52,684 bases of DNA from contig JAJBVD010000080.1 of assembly GCA_020859985.1 (NCBI GenBank), positions 1 to 52,684 of the forward strand. Direction: 5' to 3'. The notes beneath the pieces were generated by a model. It had not been told where the DNA came from. It ran no database searches and was given only the letters and a program-made list of their open reading frames with translations. The position numbers were made by a program, and so were the translations under genes. This DNA is from Clostridiales bacterium. Its GTDB lineage: Bacteria > Bacillota > Clostridia > Lachnospirales > Lachnospiraceae. Within the stretch, counting starts at the first letter, position 1, and each line of letters begins with the position of its first letter. Of this stretch, positions 1 to 8,736 are shown piece after piece.

Positions 1-23
1 TGCGGATTAACTTTCTGTCCCAT
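1..23 (-). CDS. rpsC: 30S ribosomal protein S3, N-terminal start only
   Basis: Only the first seven codons are inside the window. They read MGQKVNP, the invariant start of bacterial S3, a 30S head protein at the mRNA entry site. The ATG is at 21-23 and a strong AGGAGG lies at about 29-36, overlapping the rplV stop codon, so translation of rpsC is probably coupled to rplV. This is the normal next gene in the S10 operon. Confidence 0.9.
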
Positions 24-34
24 GCCAGTCCTCC

Positions 35-421
35 TTACTTCTCATTCAGCACGATGGTGATGTGGCTCATACGCTTCTCAATGCGGTATGCCCTGCCCTG
101 TGCTCTCGGTCTGATTCTCTTCATTGTCGGACCCTTATTCGCGTAGCACTCCTCAATATAGAGGTTCTCCGCCTTTAAGCCGTTGTTGTTCTCAGCATTC
201 GCGATCGCGGACTTCAGCAGCTTCAAAATCACCTCAGATGCGTATCTCGGATTGTATGTCAGAATCGCAAGCGCGCTCTGTACATCTTTTCCTCTGATGG
301 CATCCAAAACGTAACATGCCTTGCGGACAGAAACGCGAGCGTAGGAAACCTTCGCTGACGGTCTCGTATCCTTCTGGGCATTTCTCTCTCTCTTGATCTG
401 GGATCTATGTCCTTTTGCCAT
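35..421 (-). CDS. rplV: 50S ribosomal protein L22
   Basis: L22 binds 23S rRNA and lines the peptide exit tunnel. The protein is 128 aa, slightly longer than the usual 110-118 because of a basic N-terminal extension (MAKGHRSQIKRERN). The core SYARVSVRKA and the beta-hairpin end RAQGRAYRIEKRMSHI are the family signatures. It sits between rpsS and rpsC as in most bacteria. Its stop codon overlaps the ribosome binding site of rpsC. It is cotranscribed with the rest of the S10 operon. Confidence 0.98.
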   Translation of the reverse strand: MAKGHRSQIKRERNAQKDTRPSAKVSYARVSVRKACYVLDAIRGKDVQSALAILTYNPRYASEVILKLLKSAIANAENNNGLKAENLYIEECYANKGPTMKRIRPRAQGRAYRIEKRMSHITIVLNEK

Positions 422-458
422 TGGATTCGTCTCCTTTCCTCTACTCCGGTCTTAACGC

Positions 459-740
459 TTAGCGTGCACGGGACTTTTTCTCATCCTTGCCGTGGCCTCT
501 GTAGGTCCGCGTCACTACGAACTCTCCAAGCTTATGGCCTACCATATCCTCTGTGATATATACCGGAACATGCTTTCTTCCGTCATGCACCGCGATGGTA
601 TGTCCAACCATCTGCGGGAAAATCGTCGAACGGCGGGACCAGGTCTTGATAACCTGCTTGCTTCCCGAAGCGTTCAGCGCGTCTACCTTCTTCAGCAGAC
701 TCTTATCAGCAAACGGTCCTTTTTTCAGTGAACGAGCCAT
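459..740 (-). CDS. rpsS: 30S ribosomal protein S19
   Basis: S19 is a 30S head protein that contacts S13 and 16S rRNA. I chose the ATG at 738-740 ([12 protein letters not shown], 93 aa) because it has a TAAGGAGG ribosome binding site at about 743-753 and matches the family's normal start. The open frame extends 40 codons further upstream, back into the rplB end, but that part is not S19-like. The body shows the S19 signatures [21 protein letters not shown] and the C-terminal [12 protein letters not shown]. It lies between rplB and rplV. Confidence 0.98.
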   Translation of the reverse strand: MARSLKKGPFADKSLLKKVDALNASGSKQVIKTWSRRSTIFPQMVGHTIAVHDGRKHVPVYITEDMVGHKLGEFVVTRTYRGHGKDEKKSRAR

Positions 741-763
741 TGTTACCCTCCTTATATTCTCAA

Positions 764-1606
764 TCAGCTTAAAGCCTTGCCGTCTCTTCTTCTTACGATC
801 AGCTTGTTGGAAGCTTTCTTCTGCTTTCTGGTCTTCAGACCAAGTGCAGGCTTGCCCCACGGTGTGCTCGGGCCCGGACGTCCTACCGGAGCTCTGCCTT
901 CACCACCGCCATGCGGATGGTCGTTCGGGTTCATAACAGAACCACGGACTGTCGGGCGGATGCCCATGTGACGCTTTCTTCCTGCTTTGCCGATATTGAT
1001 CAGGTTGTGGTCGCCGTTTCCGATGATACCAACAGTCGCGCGGCAATCTGCCGGAACCATTCTCATCTCACCGGACGGAAGACGCAGGGTCGCGTACTTG
1101 CCTTCCTTCGCCATCAGCTGCGCGCCGTTGCCTGCGGAACGAACCATCTGTCCGCCGTGACCCGGGTAAAGCTCGATGTTGTGTACCATAGTACCAACCG
1201 GAATTGCGGAAAGCGGCAGGCAGTTGCCGACACGAACCTCTGCCTCCGGGCCATTCATGACCGTCCAGCCAACCTGCATGCCCTGCGGAGCAAGGATGTA
1301 GGACTTCTGACCGTCTGCGTAGCAGATCAGCGCGATGTTCGCCGTGCGGTTCGGATCGTATTCAATGCCAAGTACCTTTGCCGGGATCCCATCTTTGTTT
1401 CTCTTGAAATCCACCAGTCTGTATTTTCTTCTGTTGCCGCCGCCCTGGTGTCTTACTGTAATCTTGCCCTGATTATTCCGGCCCGAATTCTTTTTCAGTG
1501 ATACGGTCAGCGACTTCTCCGGAGTCTTCTTGGTGATCTCTGAAAAATCAGAACCGGTCATATGCCTTCTGGAAGGCGTATATGGATTATAGGTTTTGAT
1601 TCCCAT
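764..1606 (-). CDS. rplB: 50S ribosomal protein L2
   Basis: L2 is required for association of the ribosomal subunits and for peptidyl transferase activity. It is 280 aa, close to the usual 275-280. The start [17 protein letters not shown] and the C-terminal [20 protein letters not shown], which includes the conserved histidine stretch [11 protein letters not shown], are clear. The ATG at 1604-1606 is preceded by AAAAGGAGAAA. An unusual 153-nt spacer separates it from rplW, whereas the other gaps in this operon are from overlap to about 120 nt. Confidence 0.98.
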   Translation of the reverse strand: MGIKTYNPYTPSRRHMTGSDFSEITKKTPEKSLTVSLKKNSGRNNQGKITVRHQGGGNRRKYRLVDFKRNKDGIPAKVLGIEYDPNRTANIALICYADGQKSYILAPQGMQVGWTVMNGPEAEVRVGNCLPLSAIPVGTMVHNIELYPGHGGQMVRSAGNGAQLMAKEGKYATLRLPSGEMRMVPADCRATVGIIGNGDHNLINIGKAGRKRHMGIRPTVRGSVMNPNDHPHGGGEGRAPVGRPGPSTPWGKPALGLKTRKQKKASNKLIVRRRDGKALS

Positions 1607-1759
1607 GATGTTTCTCCTTTTCCAGATTATTATCCTGCACTGTAGCAGATAGTTTATTTATATCCCACGCTGTCCGGCAGATAGTCATTATTTACAACAC
1701 TGCCTCGCGTGTCATGCCCGCACACATCAGGAATGATCCTTCTGTGCCGGGGCAGCTCT

Positions 1760-2059
1760 TTACAGCCCCTCGAAAATCTCGATATCCTTGCTGTCCTCAG
1801 TCAGCCAGACGATTGCTTTCTTCGACTTCGCTGTCTTGCCGTAGGTCATGCCGCGGCGTCTTGTCTTTCCTTCCAGGTTCATGGTGTTGACTTTCTTCAC
1901 CTTCGCGCCGTCAAACATTTTCTCGACCGCTTCCTTCACCTGAGACTTTGTTACGTCCGGATGAACCAGGAAAGTGTATTTCTTCTCAGCCATGGCGCCC
2001 ATGCTCTTCTCAGTGATCACCGGCTTTAAGATCACGTCATAATACTTGATATCTGCCAT
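1760..2059 (-). CDS. rplW: 50S ribosomal protein L23
   Basis: L23 sits at the exit tunnel and is the docking site for trigger factor and SRP. The 99-aa protein has the conserved [12 protein letters not shown] near the N terminus and the [14 protein letters not shown] loop. Its ATG overlaps the rplD stop by one base (TAATG), so the two are translationally coupled. Downstream follows the long spacer before rplB. Confidence 0.97.
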   Translation of the reverse strand: MADIKYYDVILKPVITEKSMGAMAEKKYTFLVHPDVTKSQVKEAVEKMFDGAKVKKVNTMNLEGKTRRRGMTYGKTAKSKKAIVWLTEDSKDIEIFEGL

Positions 2060-2679
2060 TACGCGTACACCTCCTCGATTGCTTCCACAGCAGCCTTCGT
2101 AACAACTACCGTGTTGTATTTCAGGACGTCATAGACGTTGATGGTATTGGTCAGCGCGGTCTTTACATCCGGAAGGTTTCTTGCGGAGAGCATTACGTTC
2201 TCGTCCTTCTCATCCAGAACAACCAGCGCTTTGTCTACCTTCAGTGCGTCCAGAACAGCCTTCATGTTCTTTGTCTTGATCTCAGCAAGCTTCAGCTCGT
2301 CAAGAACGATCAGCTTGTTCTCCTGTACTCTGCTGGTCAGCGCGGACTTCAGAGCCAGTCTCTTTTCTTTCTTGTTCATCTTGAAGGAATAATCCCTCGG
2401 AACCGGAGCGAATACAACGCCGCCGCCTGTCCACTGCGGAGCACGGATTGAACCCTGTCTCGCATGGCCGGTGCCCTTCTGTCTCCACGGCTTCTTGCCG
2501 CCGCCGGAAACCTCGGAACGGGTCTTCGCTTTCTGCGTTCCCTGCCGCTTGCCTGCCAGCAGGCTTACGACCGCCAGATGTACGAGGTGTTCGTTTACTT
2601 CCACACCGAACACGGCGTCATTCAGTTCCATCTGGCCGACTTCTTTGCCTTCCATATTATAAACAGATACGTTTGCCAT
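2059..2679 (-). CDS. rplD: 50S ribosomal protein L4
   Basis: L4 binds 23S rRNA and reaches into the exit tunnel. In E. coli and some other bacteria it also represses its own S10 operon. I start it at the ATG at 2677-2679 ([15 protein letters not shown], 206 aa) with GGAAAGGAGG about 8 nt upstream. An upstream in-frame start would add only a basic nine-residue tail. The loop [19 protein letters not shown], typical of L4, is present. The structured leader ahead of rpsJ is a natural place to look for L4 feedback, but the sequence alone does not show that. Confidence 0.97.
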   Translation of the reverse strand: MANVSVYNMEGKEVGQMELNDAVFGVEVNEHLVHLAVVSLLAGKRQGTQKAKTRSEVSGGGKKPWRQKGTGHARQGSIRAPQWTGGGVVFAPVPRDYSFKMNKKEKRLALKSALTSRVQENKLIVLDELKLAEIKTKNMKAVLDALKVDKALVVLDEKDENVMLSARNLPDVKTALTNTINVYDVLKYNTVVVTKAAVEAIEEVYA

Positions 2680-2709
2680 CTGTGTTCTCCTCCTTTCCTG
2701 TCTCAAGGC

Positions 2710-3345
2710 TTACTTACCGCATTTCACGGTATTCTTCAGTGTAACGAGTGCCTTCTTCGGACCCGGAACAGCGCCCTTTACCAGGATCAGGTTGTTCTCT
2801 GCGTCCACACGGACGATCTCAAGGTTCTGAACCGTCACACGGTCAGCGCCCATACGTCCTGCCATCTTCTTGCCCTTGAACACGCGGCTCGGATCCGATG
2901 CGGAACCGTTGGAACCAGCGTGACGATGATATTTAGAACCATGCGCCATCGGGCCTCTGTGCTGTCCATGTCTCTTGATCGCGCCCTGGAAGCCTTTGCC
3001 CTTGGAAATCGCGGTCGCATCAACCTTCTCGCCTGCCGCGAACACATCCGCTTTGATCTCCTGCTTTACTTCATAGGACTCAGCGTCATCCAGACGGAAC
3101 TCTCTTACGTATCTCTTATAAGAAACGCCCGCCTTATCAAACGCGCCCTTCTGCGGCTTATTGACAAGCTTTTCTCTCTTGTCCACAAAACCAACCTGAA
3201 CTGCGCTGTAACCGTCCTTCTCCACGGTCTTGACCTGCGTAACCACGCACGGTCCAGCCTGAAGAACAGTCACCGGGATCAGTAAACCGTTGTCGTCGAA
3301 GATCTGTGTCATCCCGACCTTTGTTGCCAAAATCGCTTTCTTCAT
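2710..3345 (-). CDS. rplC: 50S ribosomal protein L3
   Basis: L3 is an early 50S assembly protein whose loop reaches the peptidyl transferase centre. The chosen ATG at 3343-3345 gives [16 protein letters not shown], the standard start, with CAGGAGG upstream; 211 aa. The 19-residue in-frame upstream extension is not L3-like. The motif [23 protein letters not shown] is the usual prmB/L3 signature, with the glutamine that PrmB methylates in other bacteria. Confidence 0.98.
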   Translation of the reverse strand: MKKAILATKVGMTQIFDDNGLLIPVTVLQAGPCVVTQVKTVEKDGYSAVQVGFVDKREKLVNKPQKGAFDKAGVSYKRYVREFRLDDAESYEVKQEIKADVFAAGEKVDATAISKGKGFQGAIKRHGQHRGPMAHGSKYHRHAGSNGSASDPSRVFKGKKMAGRMGADRVTVQNLEIVRVDAENNLILVKGAVPGPKKALVTLKNTVKCGK

Positions 3346-3467
3346 TGCCTTTCCTCCTGTTTTTCTACAGCGGATTGCGATGCTCTGAAAAGGGCTCCGC
3401 AATCATCCTAGTCATAGGAGCGGTTTATTTCCACCTGAATAGGATTTGCTCAATACTGCGTGCAGAA

Positions 3468-3785
3468 TCACTTCTGCTTCATCTTGATATCAATGTACAC
3501 GCCCGCCGGCATCTCCAGTCTGGACAGTGCATCAACTGTCTTCTGGGTCGGTGCGATGATATCGATGAGTCTCTTGTGAGTTCTCTGCTCGAACTGCTCT
3601 CTGGAGTCTTTGTACTTGTGTACCGCACGAAGGATGGTAACTACCTCTTTCTTCGTCGGAAGCGGCACCGGTCCGCTCACCTGTGCTCCATTCTTTTTTA
3701 CAGTGTCGATGATTTTCTTCGCGGATGCATCCACCAGCTGATGGTCATACGCTTTCAGTGTGATTCTCATTACCTGAGTTGCCAT
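3468..3785 (-). CDS. rpsJ: 30S ribosomal protein S10
   Basis: S10 is a 30S head protein that, with NusB, also takes part in transcription antitermination. It is the first gene of the operon. The ATG at 3783-3785 ([15 protein letters not shown], 105 aa) has AATAAGGAGGCGAC upstream. A second ATG five codons later ([10 protein letters not shown]) is the start in many species and cannot be excluded. The signatures [17 protein letters not shown] and the conserved [16 protein letters not shown] loop are present. The longer open frame upstream belongs to the leader. Confidence 0.97.
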   Translation of the reverse strand: MATQVMRITLKAYDHQLVDASAKKIIDTVKKNGAQVSGPVPLPTKKEVVTILRAVHKYKDSREQFEQRTHKRLIDIIAPTQKTVDALSRLEMPAGVYIDIKMKQK

Positions 3786-4091
3786 AAAAAAAGTCGCCTC
3801 CTTATTCGCACTTTTTTCGAAAAACACGTCATCTGGATTTGCGCTGCTGCGCGAGACGTGTTCCGCGCCGTGCATCTGCTTTGCAGATACCGGCATTCAG
3901 TACGACAAGCGGTGACTGTACACTCACCCGTGTGTGTCATGCGCCCACACGGTGTCCGATAAGCTTACCGGAACCATTAAAATTTGTACAGTGACTTGTC
4001 GCCAGCTTTCATAACCTGACATTCGCTCCACGGAAAAACCTGCGGCGCACACCGCAGCAACCTCACGCTTCTACGCTATCAAGGCCACAAC
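3786..4091 (-). promoter_or_regulatory. Structured leader of the S10 operon
   Basis: About 300 nt of untranslated RNA would separate the promoter at 4098-4126 from rpsJ. I see several inverted repeats. A two-part long stem pairs ACTGTACA (3985-3992) with TGTACAGT (3915-3922), and GACAAG (3995-4000) with CTTGTC (3904-3909). Inside it lies CCGTGTG/CACACGG at about 3928-3952. Smaller hairpins are CTGCGG/CCGCAG near 4040 and ATCTGC/GCAGAT near 3875-3895. S10 leaders in other bacteria are targets of L4 autoregulation; assigning that role here is inference. Confidence 0.55.
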
Positions 4092-4097
4092 AGCGCT

Positions 4098-4126
4098 ATT
4101 ATAAAGGAAATTCCCGGGTATTGCAA
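4098..4126 (-). promoter_or_regulatory. Promoter of the S10 operon
   Basis: On the minus strand TTGCAA (4121-4126) and a perfect TATAAT (4098-4103) are 17 bp apart, which fits the housekeeping sigma factor. Transcription would start near 4091 and read through the structured leader into rpsJ. Confidence 0.75.
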
Positions 4127-4165
4127 GGTTTTTCTTTCCAAATTCAAATCTTTTTTCGCACATAA

Positions 4166-4196
4166 ATTGTATTTTTTTCGGTACAATTCTTGTCAA
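4166..4196 (-). promoter_or_regulatory. Possible second S10 promoter
   Basis: A perfect TTGACA (4191-4196) is followed by TACAAT (4166-4171) with a 19-bp spacer, longer than the ideal 17. It lies about 65 bp upstream of the stronger candidate, so the operon may have tandem promoters. Confidence 0.4.
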
Positions 4197-4403
4197 TTGT
4201 TTTCACATCCCACCAAATAGACACAGCATCTCAGGTATCCACCGCAGACGCCTGAGACGATGTGTCTGACGCACACGGGCATTTTTCATCTTCCCATTCA
4301 AAAGGAAGTGCGGTATACTTTGCACAGCATAACCAAATTCGTGCTAAAAGCAAAGCAAAAGAACTTACGTCGTTTACTATATATAACAGAGGAATTCAGA
4401 CAC

Positions 4404-4928
4404 ATGGAATACACACTCATTCGTTCTAAGCGGAAAACCACTGTACTTCAGGTGAAAAGCAACGGCGAGGTGATCGTCCGCGCTCCGCTTCACCGCTCCA
4501 GGCGGGAAATTGACGACTTTGTGCGGTCCCGTGAAGACTGGATTGCCGACGCCAGAGAAAAGCTGGCAGACGCGCAGAAAGATAAGAGAATCATCACGCC
4601 GCAGGAGCGCGAGTGGGGCAAAAAAGCCGCCGCTATGTACATTCCGGAGCGTGTGGCTTATTTCGCCGCACGTATGGGTATCTCCTATGGGCGGATCACC
4701 ATCCGTGAGCAAAAGACCCGCTGGGGAAGCTGCAGTTCAGCAGGCAACCTCAATTTTAACTGGAAGCTCATGCTGGTGCCGAAGGAGCTTCTGGACTACG
4801 TCATCGTCCACGAGCTGGCACACCGACGGGAAATGAACCATTCCCCACGGTTCTGGGCCATCGTCGAGAAGGAGCTGCCCGACTATAAGGAGCGGAGAAA
4901 ACGACTGAAAGCGGTAAATCTGGAGTAG
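4404..4928 (+). CDS. YgjP-like metal-dependent hydrolase (DUF45, SprT-like)
   Basis: The 174-aa protein carries the zinc protease signature HELAH (H136, E137, H140) with a further His in NHSPRFW (H146), and the upstream block TRWGSCSSAGNLNFNWKL that defines the YgjP/DUF45 group. Members are predicted metallohydrolases of unknown substrate. I place the start at ATG 4404 (MEYTLIRSKRK) because AGAGGA lies about 10 nt upstream. The frame stays open for 48 more codons upstream, but that part is not conserved. It is divergent from the S10 operon and convergent with the next gene, so it is probably a single-gene unit. Confidence 0.85.
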   Translation: MEYTLIRSKRKTTVLQVKSNGEVIVRAPLHRSRREIDDFVRSREDWIADAREKLADAQKDKRIITPQEREWGKKAAAMYIPERVAYFAARMGISYGRITIREQKTRWGSCSSAGNLNFNWKLMLVPKELLDYVIVHELAHRREMNHSPRFWAIVEKELPDYKERRKRLKAVNLE

Positions 4929-5016
4929 TAGTAACTATTCAGGTAATTATTCAGGACAGCACTACTCACTCGCTGCGAAGTACATATGCTTTTACAGCAA
5001 CATTCCCGTCGGATAT

Positions 5017-5946
5017 TCACGCCTCCCAGCGTCCTGACGCCCCGCACGGCAGAACCAGGCCGCTCTCCGTGACGGGAAGTCCGATTTCCTGCGATTCCAC
5101 ATGGCCGCCTTTTGTCTTAAGTTCAGTCGAGAGCAGATAAGTCAGCACCGCGGGCGCCAGACCTGTCGTATAGGAATTTACCAGAAAAAACAGCGGCTCA
5201 TCCGAGAGAAGCTTCGCACACTCGTGGATAAACGGATGGATTGAATCCTCAATCTTCCAGATCTCTCCCTTCGGGCCACGGCCATAGGACGGCGGATCCA
5301 TAATGATCCCGTCATAATGGTTGCCGCGCCGGATCTCTCGTTCCACAAATTTCATGCAGTCGTCGACCAGCCAGCGGATTGGTGCTTCGGAAAGTCCGGA
5401 TGCGGCGGCGTTTTCTTTCGCCCAGCCAACCATTCCCTTCGAAGCATCCACGTGCGTCACCTGTGCTCCCGCGGCTGCCGCTGCAAGCGTCGCACCGCCG
5501 GTATAAGCAAAGAGGTTCAGCAACTTTATCGGGCGGCCGCCCGGCTGCTTCGTATCATCCCGACCTGCTACATTTCGGTTTGCTGCATTTTGCCCCGCAT
5601 CTCCCTGAACTGCCCCTCGGATTTTCGCGGAAAACCAGTCCCAGTTCACTGCCTGCTCCGGAAAAAGGCCGGTGTGCTTAAAACTGAATGGCTTCAGCCG
5701 GAACGTCAGATCGTGATAGCCGATGCTCCACTGCTCCGGCAGATTGAAAAATTCCCAGTCGCCGCCGCCCTTGCTGCTGCGGTGATAGTGTCCGTTCGGC
5801 CGCTTCCAGCCGCGGTGACGGCGCGGAGTATCCCAGATGACCTGCGGATCCGGGCGCACGAGGAGGTAATCTCCCCAGCGCTCCAGCTTTTCGCCCTTTG
5901 ATGTATCAATCACTTCGTAGTCCTTCCACTGATCCGCAATCCACAT
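5017..5946 (-). CDS. Class I SAM-dependent methyltransferase, RlmI-like (COG1092)
   Basis: This 309-aa protein has a Rossmann SAM-binding motif LLNLFAYTGGATLAAA at about residue 143, the acidic motif II VTHVDASKGMVGWAKENA, and the catalytic-type motif DPPSYGRGPKG. These place it with the COG1092 group, whose E. coli member RlmI methylates 23S rRNA at C5 of a cytosine. The target here is not known. The N-terminal part (WGDYLLVRPDPQVIW) is the conserved family-specific region. ATG at 5944-5946 follows a purine-rich GAGGAAGAGGAACAGG. Confidence 0.85.
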   Translation of the reverse strand: MWIADQWKDYEVIDTSKGEKLERWGDYLLVRPDPQVIWDTPRRHRGWKRPNGHYHRSSKGGGDWEFFNLPEQWSIGYHDLTFRLKPFSFKHTGLFPEQAVNWDWFSAKIRGAVQGDAGQNAANRNVAGRDDTKQPGGRPIKLLNLFAYTGGATLAAAAAGAQVTHVDASKGMVGWAKENAAASGLSEAPIRWLVDDCMKFVEREIRRGNHYDGIIMDPPSYGRGPKGEIWKIEDSIHPFIHECAKLLSDEPLFFLVNSYTTGLAPAVLTYLLSTELKTKGGHVESQEIGLPVTESGLVLPCGASGRWEA

Positions 5947-6149
5947 ATATACCTGTTCCTCTTCCTCGTTCTTTTCCTCTTACTATCTCTCTATTGCAGC
6001 ATTCTGAGCGCTTTCCTTTATCCTTACGTTCTGTATGCCGCACACAACAGTTTCAGCCGGTCTTTTTCCGCTGTGCTCTGATAATCGCTCCAACAGGCAT
6101 TCCTGAATTTTAACCGGCTTTTAGCAATTATTTAATTATTTCACCACCG

Positions 6150-7118
6150 TCACGCCTTCACCCACGGCAAATCTTCATAAGAAATCGAATACTGGCTGTG
6201 ATAATTCGCATAAAGCTGCTTTTTATCCGTGAACTCCTCCGTCGAGCCGAACTCATTCGACCAGGTCATGTACCAGCACCACGGAATCTCTTCCTTTATA
6301 ATCGTATCCACATCCGGCTGTGTGCCGACCTCCGCCAGCGCACAGATCTTACAGGTCGGCGTGATAGAGATCAGCTCCTCATAACCTTCCTTCTGCGCGT
6401 CATGAACATGCGCCGGAGAATAAATGTCTCTCGAAATAACGTCTACCATGTCGTCCCCCGGATACCCTTCCGGAAGAGGGGAATTCCAGACCCAGATGAG
6501 ATTGTTCAGAGCTTTTTTTTCAGTAAAATAGCGATACATAAACTGATACAGACGTTTCGCCAGATCCGGCCCCTGCATTCCCCACCAGAACCAGGTGCCC
6601 TCGGACTCATGGAACGGTCTCCAGAGCACCGGAATATTTTCATCCATAAACCGTTTCAAATGCACCGCCATCAGATCCAGATCACGCAGCATCGCACGGT
6701 GCTCCTCAGTGCCCGGTGTCAGTGCCTTCTCTCCGTCAAAATCCGTCTTCTCCGCGTAAAAGCTTTTGTCCCTGCCGCCAACCGGGGAATACCAGTGCCA
6801 GGTGATCGTCACGATGCCTCCGCGCCGTCCCCAGTCCAGGGCATTCTCGATCGTCCCCAGATTCTCATACAGCTCTTTTAAACAGGCCTCATCGCAGGTG
6901 TCCCACTGAATATTGCCGGAATATGCCAGCATCTCAAATCCGCAGATGGCAGGCTGTTTCCCCGTCACTTCCTTTATATATTGAAGCTCTTTCGGCGCTC
7001 TTGTCTGCGTGTGCTGTCCCAGAAGGACTGCTTTTCCGGCCACCTCATCCAGATATTCCAGCAGCTTCACGGCCTCAGGCGTCGCATTTTTGTTGCAGGG
7101 TATCTTTACTCGTTCCAT
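6150..7118 (-). CDS. Glycoside hydrolase family 26, likely cytosolic beta-mannanase
   Basis: The 322-aa protein shows the GH26 acid/base motif WRPFHE (E171) and a nucleophile glutamate in ALAEVGTQPD (E263), with the aromatic stretch TWFWWG after the first motif. GH26 enzymes mostly cleave beta-1,4-mannan. There is no signal peptide, so it should act inside the cell on imported oligosaccharides. The start at ATG 7116-7118 has CGGAGGAAAG about 9 nt upstream. It has its own promoter and no co-directional sugar genes nearby. Substrate is inferred from the family only. Confidence 0.88.
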   Translation of the reverse strand: MERVKIPCNKNATPEAVKLLEYLDEVAGKAVLLGQHTQTRAPKELQYIKEVTGKQPAICGFEMLAYSGNIQWDTCDEACLKELYENLGTIENALDWGRRGGIVTITWHWYSPVGGRDKSFYAEKTDFDGEKALTPGTEEHRAMLRDLDLMAVHLKRFMDENIPVLWRPFHESEGTWFWWGMQGPDLAKRLYQFMYRYFTEKKALNNLIWVWNSPLPEGYPGDDMVDVISRDIYSPAHVHDAQKEGYEELISITPTCKICALAEVGTQPDVDTIIKEEIPWCWYMTWSNEFGSTEEFTDKKQLYANYHSQYSISYEDLPWVKA

Positions 7119-7226
7119 ATACTCTTTCCTCCGTTTTTCGCCCGCCCTTTGCCGAATGGCACTTTTACAGCGCTATCGCCTGCTGCAACCAGCAGCAAAG
7201 CAGTTGTCAGGCATTTCATAAAAGGT

Positions 7227-7255
7227 ATGATACCATGAGGCGCTTTAAATCGCAA
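7227..7255 (-). promoter_or_regulatory. Promoter of the GH26 gene
   Basis: TTGCGA (7250-7255) and TATCAT (7227-7232) on the minus strand are exactly 17 bp apart. The -10 lies within a small palindrome, GGTAT-C-ATACC, that could be an operator. The leader to the start codon is about 100 nt. Confidence 0.5.
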
Positions 7256-7334
7256 GAACAAAGTGGGCAAGCCCATCGACTCCCCACTCCCTCTCAATCA
7301 TTATGAACACGTTTTATAAAGCAGATGCTTTCAC

Positions 7335-8591
7335 CTATTCGTTTTGCCTTCTGCGCCACATGCCCGCCGCCAATATTCCAAAAGCTGTGCACAACAGAAC
7401 CAGCCATTCCATAACCGGCGTATCGTCACCGGTCTGAACGGCATCCGTGGTCTCGCTCTCAGCCCAGCTTTCGATCTTCACATCCGTGACAATCTCGGTT
7501 GAAGAGACGACCTCAGTTGAATACTCTGTAACAAAACGGATATCAGAGGATAACTCCGCAGCAGGTTCAAAGTATGCCCCAGTCGACATGTCTATTGACG
7601 TATCGGTCGATTGCTCTGAGACAGACTCCGTCTGCGGCTCTGCAGCTGCCGCTGTCTGATGTTCCGTAATTGCCTCAGTCGAAGGCTCTGTCATGGTCTC
7701 ATTCGGCGACTCCGTAATGGTAGTCTCGGATGTCGATCCTGTTGTTGGAGAGGTCTCTGGCTCTGTGGCAGGCTCAGTCGAAGGTTCTGGCGATGTCTCG
7801 CCCGATGATTCTGTCATTGCTCCGGTTGAGGGTTCTGTCTCTGTCTCGGTCGGTTCCTCAGGCGGTTCGTCTGTATCCGGCTGTGGATCCTGTGAGAGCG
7901 AAACTGCCTCTGCTTTGGCATTCACTGTAATCTCGTATTCCCAGCCCGTCCCCGCTGAGCTTACGCTCGGAATGCTGACCAGTGACGGACTGTTGCTGTA
8001 TACCATATTTTTATCAGTCAAACTGTCGCTGGTCAAAAGATACAATCCGGTCTGCAGATTTTCAAATACTGCCACACCAGCCTCGTTCGTCAGAACCTCC
8101 TGAGCAGCCCTAATATCCGTCTGCGGGCTTTCTGGCTGTATGTTATTTTCCAGCTCCATATTGTTTTGCATCGGCTGAGCATTCTCTGTATTTTGGGATT
8201 CTGTCTCCTTTTCATGATCCCTGTTTTCCTCATCCGGCTTTAATTCTTTTTCTGTGATCCAGAAAGCCAATGTGTTCACTACCGCATTAATATCCTGCGC
8301 GTGTTCCAGGCTGTTCAGCTGCTCATTCGTCACACCGCAGTCCGCAAAAGCCCCGATCAGTGACCAGATTCCTTTTTCGTCGACCGCCGCAACACGATAA
8401 AGGCGGAAACTGACGCCCGGCAATACCAGATTGTTTTCCAGATCCGCGTCTGTCCCGTAGGCGTAGCTGACCGTCAGAGTCCCCGTGGCCTCCGTATCAA
8501 TCGCTGTTTCCATCGCTGATGCGCATGTAAAAAACGCTCCGCACAGCAGCAGACAAACCAGACTGCTCATCCGACGAACGAATTTTTTCAT
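7335..8591 (-). CDS. Minor pilin or pilus-anchor surface protein with QTGD sorting signal
   Basis: The product is 418 aa from ATG 8589-8591 (MKKFVRRM), chosen because GAGGAG lies 7 nt upstream. It has a signal peptide ending near ASAMETA, then a pilin N-terminal type domain (GVSFRLYRVAAV and, later, GVAVFENLQTGLYLLTSD, the usual 'T..GLY' segment of Gram-positive pilins). A stalk of about 130 residues rich in T, E, S and P follows, then VQTGDDTP, a membrane helix and RRRQNE. The sorting signal differs from LPATG in the other two pilins. That suggests a different sortase attaches it to the wall, making it a candidate basal subunit; this is inference. It is the last gene of the pilus operon. Confidence 0.75.
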   Translation of the reverse strand: MKKFVRRMSSLVCLLLCGAFFTCASAMETAIDTEATGTLTVSYAYGTDADLENNLVLPGVSFRLYRVAAVDEKGIWSLIGAFADCGVTNEQLNSLEHAQDINAVVNTLAFWITEKELKPDEENRDHEKETESQNTENAQPMQNNMELENNIQPESPQTDIRAAQEVLTNEAGVAVFENLQTGLYLLTSDSLTDKNMVYSNSPSLVSIPSVSSAGTGWEYEITVNAKAEAVSLSQDPQPDTDEPPEEPTETETEPSTGAMTESSGETSPEPSTEPATEPETSPTTGSTSETTITESPNETMTEPSTEAITEHQTAAAAEPQTESVSEQSTDTSIDMSTGAYFEPAAELSSDIRFVTEYSTEVVSSTEIVTDVKIESWAESETTDAVQTGDDTPVMEWLVLLCTAFGILAAGMWRRRQNE

Positions 8592-8626
8592 CTGAGTTCT
8601 CCTCTCCCTCATCTTTTCCGATAACA

Positions 8627-8736
8627 GCTCCGCGAATAATCTCTTTCGCTTCCCGAATCTATCCTTATCCTTTCCGGTCCCGCACCGCTGACAAGCCTGC
8701 TCCGCGAATAATCACTTTTGACTCCCGAACCTATTT
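8627..8736 (-). repeat. Degenerate tandem duplication, period 72 bp
   Basis: Two copies of about 38 bp (8627-8664 and 8699-8736) share GCTCCGCGAATAATC and TCCCGAA.CTAT with few differences. The right-hand copy includes the stop codon of the upstream sortase gene, so the 3' end of that gene has been duplicated into the intergenic gap. Confidence 0.8.

Noticed and set aside
459-860. Longer version of S19 (133 aa) starting inside rplB
   Set aside because: The first 40 residues are another frame of rplB; the true start has a strong ribosome binding site.
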